In this document: piece by piece, positions 11,654-23,600 of the stretch | Position numbering within the stretch: position 1 is the stretch's first letter | How the letters are laid out: each line of letters begins with the position of its first letter | Assembly (NCBI GenBank): GCA_035222895.1 | Contig: JAVYIG010000062.1 | Span: 1 to 64,000, forward strand | Origin: Strongylocentrotus droebachiensis | Lineage: Eukaryota > Echinodermata > Echinoidea > Camarodonta > Strongylocentrotidae | DNA: 64,000 nucleotides | Direction of reading: 5' to 3' | Notes under the pieces: generated by a model | Told to the model about the DNA's origin: nothing | What the model saw: only the letters and a program-made list of their open reading frames with translations | The model's database searches: none | Made by a program: the position numbers and the translations under genes

Positions 11654-14600
11654 AACAAATATTGATTAACCCTATGACTACTGGATTCCCTAATTCCACA
11701 TGACTTTAATGCAGGGATAACCTGGTCCCTATAGGCTTAATACATGGATATTCCAGTTCGCATAGGTAATGAGTTAAGAAAAGGAACAACATTCCCTAGA
11801 GAGAGGTAGTAGGTCTCCGTTTATACTGTGGGCAGAGTGCCTAAAAAAAAGTGTGCTCTCCGTTGAAATGAATAATTCACCAATCACACATTAAATTGTC
11901 GTCCTTCAGTACAGCCCTGTTCAAATAAGATGCAGTAAAAAAAGCCTGAAGAGACATTCTGTGGTAAAAACGTTAGGATTCACTGCTGTAGGCACTCTGT
12001 TTGGAGCCAGAAGGGCGTTGACCCATATGCTTTAACACAGAATTAATGCACTTTTGGCTCTGAATCAACGATATGTTCTTTCCATGGTCTTTGTTATGAG
12101 ATACAGTAATGCGAAGTGCCCTTTGACATTCTTTTTTCTTCTTTTCTTCAGTGTTTTTTAAAATACCCCGATAGCCCTTTTGAACCACTCTTACAGTAGT
12201 CACCTGAAGAAAATTCACAACAACTGAGAACTTTGGACAAATTATATATGGATGGAAAGATTTTCTCTAGAAAAACATGAATAATTTGGTTAAAAATCAC
12301 ATAGATATCATGGAAAGGTGTAAAATGCAATGCTTTGTGGCTAGCTGTGTCTCGCATGTGATGTCACGAATCTTGATGCTCTACGGAGGACCGCTGAAGG
12401 CAGAAAATCTGGATCTCATTTTTGAGACATGATTACTGCAGGCCCCAAACATATTTTGAAGAGGGAAGTTGTTATATTTGATCAGTAAGGCTTCCCCTTA
12501 GCAATGATATGAATTTTGCATCAATTCAAAATACTTTTGATTCATTGATTGACTACTTTACAAGAGTGCAATACCAAGGTCAGAATTAGTATGCTTACCT
12601 CCAATGCACCTGGCGATGGCTTTGTCGCAGTCCTTGATAGCTTGTTGGTATTGTTCTAGACTAAGATGGCTTTGGGCTCGGTTGCAGTACAGGGTGATAG
12701 GTAGGTCATACCTGTTACAAACAACATACAAAGCATTGGTTAAACAAGTATCAAACTAAGACTTTGAAGATAACAAATATATTGTGCAGCTTTGACATAA
12801 CTGCATACATTTGAGAAGAATGTTTGGTAAAGAGTAAACTTTGGCAAAAGAAAATATCTTTATTCTCATAACTTCATGCCCTCTTAATTTAACCCTTTCA
12901 GCTCTCTTTGGGTGGAGTGATGAAAGCCCATGTGGATACACATTGCAATCCTTTGAACTTAAACTTTGGAAGAATGAAAAAAGAGAGATAGTATCCTCTC
13001 TGTGATATCTCACTTTCTCAATGCTCTTACAACGATTTTGGCCATTTTACTCTTCTGTGGGGGCAAGTAAAGAGAGTCTCTACAGATCAGATCTTTGACT
13101 GACATATTTGAAAGCTTTGAGAGAATGAAAGGAAAGGAAACAAGGTACAAACATCCTAGGATTCAATAAAGGTTTGTTCGAACACGTTTCGCAGTACAAA
13201 GACTGAATCGTATATGTTCTACAAAGATTAAAATGCATATTGCAATTATGAATGAAACATATTGAATTAAATACCAAATTGCATAAAATACTTTACATTG
13301 ATGAAATTATAGGTAATGAACATCAGATAAAATGTTAAAAGATGTTGTAACAAGTATTATTAATGCATATAAAATGTAAAGTAAGAGGTCAAGGAGGAAG
13401 AAGAAGAAAAAGAGAGAGAGAGATAGAGAGAGAAAGAGAGAGAAAACAAGGGAAACTCTCTCGGCGGTCTCGTCTGCATTACGCAATTCGATATGATGAC
13501 AAATTGAGGTTGGAACATTATTTATAGGCAGGGTGGCTCATTAGCAGGCCCCCCAAAATGAAATCCTCTGAATATAATCAGCATTTTGAAGTGAATATTG
13601 ATCAAGAATCATGTATAAATAAGAAAAATTGATTCAATTTTATTCTCATATTAAGTTGTGAAAACATAATCCAAGTGTACTGACCTAAAATGACCTTTGA
13701 CCTTGTGACCTGGAATTTGTGTCATATGACTTGTGATACTTGATGACCCTTAGGTACAAGTTTCAAGGAATTTGAACAAACACTTTTGAAAATATGCTAA
13801 AAATTCAAAATCTTGATGTTGATGCCACAAAAAAGTCTAAGTTTGTTGACCTAAAATGACCTTTGACCTTAACTTAGTGGCCTGAATTCTGCTCACATGA
13901 TTGGGGATACTTGATTACCCTATAGTCCAAGTTTCATTGACTAAGAACTTATACTTTCAAAATTATATCAAAAATTCAAAAACTTAACCTTAGGTTAAGT
14001 TTTTGATGTTCACGCCGTCGCCGGCGCCTATGTCTCGCTTTTTTGCTACGCAGGCGAGACAAAAAGGGAGAAATACAAATAGGGATGGAGAAAGAGTACA
14101 GTATGATAACGTATAAACATAAAAAAAGAAGTAAAAGGAGGAGTACAAAATATCTTTCGGCTCTTACCATGATTTTAGCTGTTTCTCTTTCTTGAGAGGG
14201 GGGCAAATAACAAGGGCCTCTGTGTATTTAGATATGGCTTCCTTGTAGTTCTTGCCTAAAAAAGCACTGTTCCCTTCTTCCTTCAAGGTTTCAGCTCTGC
14301 CTTGGTGCAGACCGTTGCTTGTTTTCATTCGCTGCTGAAATTGACCATCCGCATGACGATATGCACTGAAAAGGTAATTAGAAATAGGGTTCTCTTATAA
14401 TGCTCATTTATATTTCATAGCTAGACTGGATGGAAAGCCAATACATTGAATAACACTGTAAAAACAATACCAACACACAATACACTACACAATCACCTTA
14501 TTTTTGTTGTTGAAATTGATATCTTTTTACCTTTCAGTTGGCAACACTTATAGGTAGAAGATTCTTACCGTAGATCTGTAGATTTTTACAATAGAGATGA

Positions 14601-17600
14601 AAATTGTTTTACTTGAAGTAAACTGAAAGAGATAGATCTGACACATGTATGCTGAATCACTCAAAAGTAGTTCCCTCCCACCTGCAATCTCTATAGGAAG
14701 GAACAATCCTGGTGCTCCATGGACGATCTTAACTTGACCACATGACAAATATCTAGTAGAGTAGAAAAACATGTGCATGTTTCTCAACTCGACTAGATAT
14801 TGCAGAGGTGTTGTGGTCCAGTGGATAATTCTCTAGACTGAACCCTAAGTTACAGGGTTTGTTTCCCTGGCGCAGCACCAATGTCCTTTGGCAAGACATT
14901 CATCTACATTTTCCACACTCCACCCAGGCGAGGTAAATGGGTACCTGGCAAGAATCAATTACTTGAAATGCCTGGGGGCCATAGTGGTAGCCATGCTAAA
15001 GCAGGAGTAATAATTGTGGAGCGCCAGGAGTGTCAAGTTTGACCAGGAGACATGAGGGCTATAAAAGAATCCACTATGAGGCTTTACTGAAACAGCAAAT
15101 ATGTATGTTCAGACACATTATGCAATTGCTTGGGCTGTACCATTGGTTGAAAGGGGTGTAATATTGGTTGAAGAGTGGCTGGCCTCAGAAGACGTTACCT
15201 CTTCTTGATCCTAGTAAAAACCAACCTACCTTTCAGCATAGTATTTGTAGCCTTTCAGGAGGTCTGTTACGTTCATGTCTATTTGTCTCTGTGGAGAGAA
15301 GGAAAAAAGATGCAAATTATATTAAATATCACATACAAAGCTTCTATGCATCTCATTGGTAAAAAATGCAAGCTTGAAATTCACTACTAACTGCTGGGCA
15401 CTATAGCTTTTTAATTTTTTTTTAAACCGGCATAGTTCTACCTGTTCTAACTTAAAGCTTTCTTTAGCAGTTACCTCTACACATACTACCGCACACTGCA
15501 TACTTAAACATTGTTGGATAGTACTAGAAAGTAGAAACTATCTGCATGCTCTTTAATGAAATTCTTGGATAGTCATAATAAATGAATCACACATGACTGT
15601 ATTCAACCAATGATCTAATTAGGATCTCGGCGCGAGTTGTGTAATATTATTTCTTGCGTGCAACTCTATTACCAGAACTCTAGTTTTTAAAGACACATAG
15701 GAGTCAGCTCTCATGGGGAATGCAACACCGTCTGGGTGTTTACTCAATAAAAGGTGTGTAAATCACTTGCATACAGTTTTATGACCAACAGGTACATGTA
15801 TATGTAATGCTTTGCTTTGCTCATCCATTCCCACCACACGGTCAGTTCCTAACCTCACTTTTCCATCACCCGAACACTCTCCGAGAGACAAAGGGGTATA
15901 ATTTCTTGATAGGCCTACGGGTTGCTGTGTGCAGACCTGTACATACATGAATGGTATTTCTACCAAGTCTGGTGTCAGCAAATTATGGCCTTCTGCTCAT
16001 GGAAACCGACGACCCACTCCCTTTAAAGATTAAAGGGTTAAGAGGATATACTTACTGCTTCATTGAAGTAGTATGATGGGTAGTAGTGGATGTGATGAGG
16101 ACCAAAGTACTTGATCATGTGATGAACACCGTCTGTCTCTACGATGTATGTCAGATATGTCAGCATGTAGAGACGTAGCTCATGGGCATGACTGTACATG
16201 TGCACGGTGGCTGCACGGGCAATGTTCTGTGCAACCCAGAAGAAAATGAAAATGTACTTTTGTTAATGTTATACACAGAACTAAAGCTCTATAATAGACC
16301 ATTTCGTAGTTAGCACATGGGTCAAATGACCCCAAATATCCACAGATCTTTTACTCATGGAGAAGTCCCACTTTGTGTATTTTAGAATAATCAATGCCAA
16401 AGTCATGTATGTGCTTCATAAAAAGGTTTTGTTTGCCCTCTTGTATCATAGAAGTACCGTAGGCGCACACATGAATAATGATTACATAACATGAGCACGT
16501 ATTCATTTCGGTGGGTTTTACAATTTTATCACAAATGACCTTTGTCTGCCCATGCGCAGATAGTATTTACGAAATGGCTTATTGAGGAAGCATCTTACAA
16601 GAATAAAATGGAGGGAGTTGAGGAGCATAATGCTAAACGTAGTCATTTGTACATATTCCATTTCTAGGTTAAACTGTAATAACCCACAACAACAAAATAA
16701 AAATTCAAGTTGTGAGTCTTACCTCGACTGCACCAATTTTGGATCGGAGCATGCCCTCATGTGATGCGATTTTTGTAGTGAGATGAAAAAAATTGCTGAC
16801 GTGATCATAGGTTCCGTAAAACACTGTGGGGGAAAGTAATATGAGAGATACAGTGTATGTTTACATAAATTTCCAGATTGTATAAAAGCAGCAGCTACAC
16901 TTTGAAGAAGCCCTTGCGAACTTGAATTAGGCTTATTAATAGTAACCTATTTCTCTGCTTATTTCAGATCTATTAAATTAATTTTTTAACTGTAAACTCT
17001 TTATCTCCACTATTTTAGCATTTGCTGTACAATCAATGATGCTTTCTATATCACATTAATTTCACTACTTAATGTTACATCATTGGATTTTCCTCTTTCG
17101 CATCATACTCTAGAATACAAGTATTTGATGTGTGGCATTTATATCTGAAAATTAAAGAAAAAACATCAGCTGGAAGCTGTTTGATAATTGAATCATCATC
17201 ATCATTAATTAAAGTCTGCGTTTTCCGTCTTACAAGGGTCTACTGACTTGCAAGTCATGATGAACATTTTGTCAGTAAACCTTAGCAGCTCAATAAAAAA
17301 CAAAACACAAACAGACAAACAGAAACAACAAGAAAGAATAAAAAAAGGTTGATAAAGACAAGTGTGTTTGTCACAACGGGGGGTTGTGGAGTGCGCCTGT
17401 AATCAAGCTAACAGTGGAAGTTACAAACTGATTCAGCCAAGGACGCAGGTTCGAAACTGAGTCGAGTCTTTTGGATGGTGACGTTACAGGTCGGTCCCCA
17501 GACGTAAATAATCATATCTGATTGATAAAAATCCAATCACACACACCAGCACAGCCTGCATTATCCACTCACCTCCTCTTTCCAATAGTTGTATGAGGTT

Positions 17601-20600
17601 GTGTGTAGAGATAAGTTTGTGGCAGATAGCCTCGCTGTTGCACAACCCAGTGAGGGTGAGCAGAGTCTCGTTGAGTGCCGCGGAGGCAAACTTGCTGGTG
17701 ACGGGTGCCTCTAGCCAGCGAATACAAGGCTGGATAATGAAATGAATGAGAAAGAAACATTTACAGCGGGATTGCACTACTTGTATCTACTTGCGCCCTC
17801 TATATAGCCAACAACGCCTAAGCGGTACCCGTTGGTCCCCCTTTTCTTATGTTAATTAACAGCTGATTTGATGAGATAACCACCTGTCAGTGACCATACA
17901 CAGAGGTCTAATCCCTCCTGGCCAAACTAGTGCAGATAGGCTTTAAAGGGATCGTTTAACAATGTTAAATCTGAGATACACGGCCCTACGTGTTATCAGT
18001 GTCTGTGATAATGATGTAATATTGAAGCCCTAAAAAAATCGCGCTTCAAAATGAACAAGAAGTGCCTCAAAAAAGTAAAAATCTTTGAGTGACCGGTTTT
18101 ACCATACTCGTTTTCCCCAATAGACTGTAGTGTTATGAAAACCGTCAGGCGAACGGTTTTCAAAATGTGTAATTCCAATCATAAATATCTTGATAATCGG
18201 ACAGGCGATCGGCTTGTAAAAGTCACAGGGTTCCTGACTGACCTAAAGGTTTATAATTATCATTGCATCATGAGCTAAATCCAGTATATGTTTTCAGAAT
18301 CTGAGACAAAGTTACCGGATCCCTTTAAGAGAGATGATTTGGAATACCTATAATTAATTCTGCATTCTGAGGTTTTGAAATCATCAAAAAGATTAGAAAT
18401 AAACCTTGCTAAAAAAAAATCACATACATTGAACAGTGAAAAGCACCTCGCACAAGAAAATGGGTATTTAGAACTTCCCAAACAAGTGGCCGAAAGATTT
18501 AAAAGATTGTTCCAGTTGTATTTTGAATATCAGAGCATTTGAAGAGTAGCCCTTTTTCTCAGGGAATGTTTCTACTATTATTTTCTTCCAAACAGACATA
18601 AAAAGAATGATAAAGCTCGAAATGATTTTTCACTTTTACCCGAACATCTGATATCTTAAAATGACCAGTAATGGTAGTCTACAAGTGTCTATAGAAATGA
18701 AAAGAGTTATACTTGTTATCAATACCACACAAAAACTAAAATGTAGATGTCAGCAGCTTGATTAAACACGTACCTTGAGTAAAGTAGGATCTTTCACGAC
18801 AACATCTCTGGCATTATCATCTGCAATAGTCAACTAAAAGGAGAAAGAAAGAAATTTGGGGATGGATTAACATTACAAAAAACACAAACATACGTACAAC
18901 CAAAATGCATATTGAGGATTGGACACATATCATCAATTGTCAATGAGAGAATTCTAATTTTAATCTAATCTCCAATGACCATACACTTGCAGGTTTATTT
19001 CTCCATTTTACATCATTCCTTTCTCAATAGTTTTACCCATTATGTTAATGTTTAGTGAGTTTCCTGAACTGATAATAGCCGGCTGTTCAACACACTTTGG
19101 ACCACTGGATTTTGCACCTAACCAGGCATATATATGCAACTTGTATACAGTAAGACAACTTGGGTTCCTTTATTTCTCTTCAAAATTTCCCAAACAGCGG
19201 AAATCCGCTTATCTGAAAAGCAATCTCCTGCCTGATTTCTATAAGGTGATTTGATTTGTTTAACCTTTTGACTACCTAATTGTATCATCCCCTATCGTGA
19301 TGTAAGAACTATTTATTTCATGTATGCAAATGCAATGGGTTAAAGTGACTTACTATCGCCATAAGCTTCAGACCGAAGAGGTGCATGCAGTAAGTATACG
19401 ACATGACGCACTGTCTCTGCTCATCTTTGGTCATCTCCTCCATGGAGTGCTCCTTGAAGGCTTCCTGGAAGTAGAGAGGAATCAGACCCTGAGGCCTGTC
19501 GCCCATCATATCAAACTCGTACTGCTCCACTCCGCCCTTGAACCAATCCGAGATCAACTTGGTGGCAAAGTTCTTGTTGACGTACTCGCAGAGTCTCCCA
19601 AACAGGTCTTTCTTCTTACCAAGCTACACGATGAACAGAATTAGAGAGGAAACGAAAAATTTAGTGATGAAATGAATGCCCAAACATACATGTATCCTCT
19701 AACCATCTGATAAAGTTTCAAAGTAAAGAAAGATCACTCCTAAAAGTTGAACCAATCTGAGATCAGCTTGGTGGCAAAGTTCTTGTTGACGTACTCGCAG
19801 AGTCTCCCAAACAGGTCTTTCTTCTTACCAAGCTACACGATGAACAGAATTAGAGAGGAAACAAAAAATTTAGTGATGAAATGAATGCCCAAACATACAT
19901 GTATCCTTCTAATCATCTGATAAAGTTTCAAAGTAAAGAAAGATCACTCCTAAAAGTTGAACCAATCTGAGATCAGCTTGGTGGCAAAGTTCTTGTTGAC
20001 GTACTCGCAGAGTCTCCCAAACAGGTCTTTCTTCTTACCAAGCTACATGATGAACAGAATTAGAGAAGAAACAACAAATTTACTTAATTTAGTGATGAAA
20101 TGGATACCCATACATACAAGTATCGTTCTAATCATCTGATAAAGTTTCAAGGTAAAGAAAGGTCACTCCTAAAAGTTGGGTCTTGCAAGTGGCATATCTG
20201 GGCCCTGTATTACAACGAGTTGATATCAATCGCAACTATGTACATAAGAGATAGGAGATTGCAAACTTGCGATTCATTGAGGACTTGCGACTATCTTGAC
20301 CCCTGCGCAAGAATAACACATAAAATATTTTTGTGGTTCATGGAACTCTTTATGATTTTGAAATGGTGTACCCCCTGCCCCCACCCCTTTGTACAAAAAA
20401 AATCCTGCATATGCCCCTGTTCTATACTTACTTTCTTAGCAGATGGGATATTGTTGTGACAACAGTAGGACAGGATGTGTAGGGCATGGCAGGTCATTAT
20501 TGGTCGACTTGTATCTGAGAGATAGAAATAGACACCCTGTATTACATATGGGGCCATATTCTGAAATTGTCATAACAAACTGAAATTGTGCTGAACTAAC

Positions 20601-23600
20601 AACTACCGATGTTGCTTGCGCAGATGTCTGTTTTAAGCTTGTGCAGACATTAACCAAGACCCCTTGTTACACATGCATCATTAAAGCCAGCTTCAAAGGC
20701 GGCCTCACGCCTGCAATTTGAAGCCGCCTCGAGATCATCAAACCCCCGTTACACATATATATCTTGGGCCTGCAATTTTGCATCTACATATAGGCCGGCC
20801 TCACGTCACCTTTTTACGAGCTGACCTTGGGGCGCACTCCAGATGGCAAAGCGCGTATGATGTAATGTTGATATACATGTATGATGACGGGTCATTTCAC
20901 TTCCGCTTATAAGCTGGCGCAGAGTCCACTTTGTGTTACACCTACTCAGGCCTAAAATTTCGTCATTTTTAGGGCAAGGCCAGTTTGGCCTCGAGTACCT
21001 CATATTTTTAAGGGCACCAAGGCCAAAATATTTTTACAAAAAGGGCATCGAGGCCAAAATATTTTACAAAAAGGGCATCGAGTATGAGGCCAAAAAAATT
21101 GATTCTATTTTTGTTAGATGTCATGTGTATTTTATGAAACTTGTGCGGAATCAATTTCCCATGACTTTTAGCACCAGCTTCTTCACAAAATGTATAGAGG
21201 TCTACGGTACATACAAACAAGGCGGCGGCCCGCAAGCCTTAGATTTAGCAGCCAGGAGCAAGGGGCAATTTTTTTTTAAAGTTGCCCCTTGCCCACGGGA
21301 ATTTACCAGAGCAATGGGCAATTTTCAAAAAACAGAGAGGCCCCTTATCTAATCATAAGTTCAAAGAGAGTCTACAATGTTAATTTCATAATGTGAAAAG
21401 AACGATCAATTTAATAACTTTTTAATCTTAACAATGTGAACAGGAAAGATTGATTAAGAACATCAAACTTGCACATTAAACAGTATTTTAAAGTAACTAA
21501 AAATATTGATGAGCAAATGAATAAATAAATTGTCAATTTCACAAACATCGAAAGTCAGAAGGACTTGGCAAGTTTACCGGGCCGGGCCGGGTATCCCAAA
21601 TCGAAATCGCACCTCACACACAAACCTTCCACCACACTCTCGGTAGTAGGAGCAAATTTGAAGAAATTATCTTTTTAACTGTTGTATAGAAAGGTCTAGA
21701 TAGGCCTAACTAATGAAATAAGATGTAAAAATGTCATTAGACATTCGACAGCTGAAAGTGACACGCTCAGCTCAGTTGCGTTCACGAAACCAAAATCATA
21801 CCTCGCACACACACTCTCGCCACTTTTGGTGGGAAGCTGTCGGGCTGGAAGTTTGCCAGCGAAACCGATGCACCCTCGGAGATAGCGCGTAATTTTACCG
21901 GGACGCGAAACGTTCGTCTTGGGAAGCTGGCGGGGTAGCTTTTTGAAGCTAGGTCGGCTGGTGGCAAAATGAGAGTAACTACGATCGACAACATCGTAGG
22001 TGTTCTTAACTTATTAATAAGATAATTCTAAATTCTATTTGAGATAAAATAATAAACTAGACCTAGATCTACAAACAAACCTCGACAGATCTCTAATGAC
22101 TATTTGAATGCTTGTTTATTTCTCCATTTGACGATTTGTTTTCTTGATCCTGGCCTTCAATTTGTACGTAAATTCTACGTACGTGCGTGCGTCAACAGCA
22201 TGCACCATATCAAGCCAATCGCATGAACGTACGTACGTGCGCTAGCGCATTGCCTATATAATAACAAAGGGCGCATTTGCACGGCACTTGCGCCTTATTA
22301 AAGCACTAAATACGAAGCTAGAAGAGAGCTTGTGGGCGGCAAACTGTTCGTGATTCGTGTATTTTTACTGTTCTAATAATTTATGGGCGCATTTTCACGG
22401 AAAACACTTGCGCCTTGCCGTCTAGTTTTAGATGATTATGGGCGCAATTGGTGGTTTTATGAGCGCAAATTTCAAAAAAAGGGCACGTCCAGTTGGAAAA
22501 AAAGGCACGACGGCCAGTTTGAAAAAAAGGGCACGGCCTTTTTGGCCGTGAATTTATCTTTTTTTGGGAGGGCACCACGGCCAGTCATAGGGGCATCGAC
22601 GGCCTGGCCGTCGATTAATTTAAGGCCTGCCTACTGATTACGGGACTGAGTCCAGACTCGGGCCGGCTTCAAACCACATCCAGAGGTGAACTGGATGGAG
22701 GCGGCCTCAGTCCGGCTATTCAAAAAAGTTGATGTTACACATACGTTGAGTCACCTCAGGGGCCGGCCTCAGTCCACTTTCAGAGGTATGTGTAACTGGG
22801 GCCCAATGAATTTACCTACTTTTGATTCATTATGACAATTTACATAGTTTAATATCATAAAATGGACGTTCAAGAAGTAAAAGAGACCTAAGTGCCTTAT
22901 AAGAAGCCATCATTACTTAACTTAAGTATTACATGTATTATTAACACTATGAATATGACTGACAAAGAAAGCGGACAAAATATACAGTTCCCCAGGTAGA
23001 CAAAGGAACATCCCTTCACTGCTATTATGTAAAAATGTGTAGAACAGGTGTCACCTTTCTACATAATAGCAGTGAAGGGATGTTCCTTTGTCTACCTGAG
23101 GAACTGTATATTTTGTCCGCTTTCTTTGTCTGTCATGTTCATAGTGTAAACAATCATCTAGATTGCATGGCTGAAGACCCCCCCCCAAAAAAAAATAAAT
23201 AAATAAATAAATAAAATAAAAAACATCAAGCAAGAGCTCTGGACTTTCTTCTCTTACCCATGGCATACCCGACAACCACATCCAAGAACGACTTGTGCTT
23301 GATGACTTCATCGAAGAAGGGCTTGGTGATGTCTTCAGTGCGGCAGATATAGCTGCTGGAAATGATATTACTGGTAATCTCCAAGCTGTGGAAGTAGACG
23401 GACTCCCACGAGTCTCCAAAGCCGCTGCTCGCATCGTCCTCCGTCACAGACTGCGGGACCTTTTGAATAAAAAGGATAACAATTAAATCTGGAATCAAAA
23501 TTCCCCAATGCCACATGTATCTACTACCTGCTGGCTGCTGAGCCAATTTAAGCCATGTCTTTTCCAGCACTGTACAAACATGCTTTTTTAGTCATTATGC

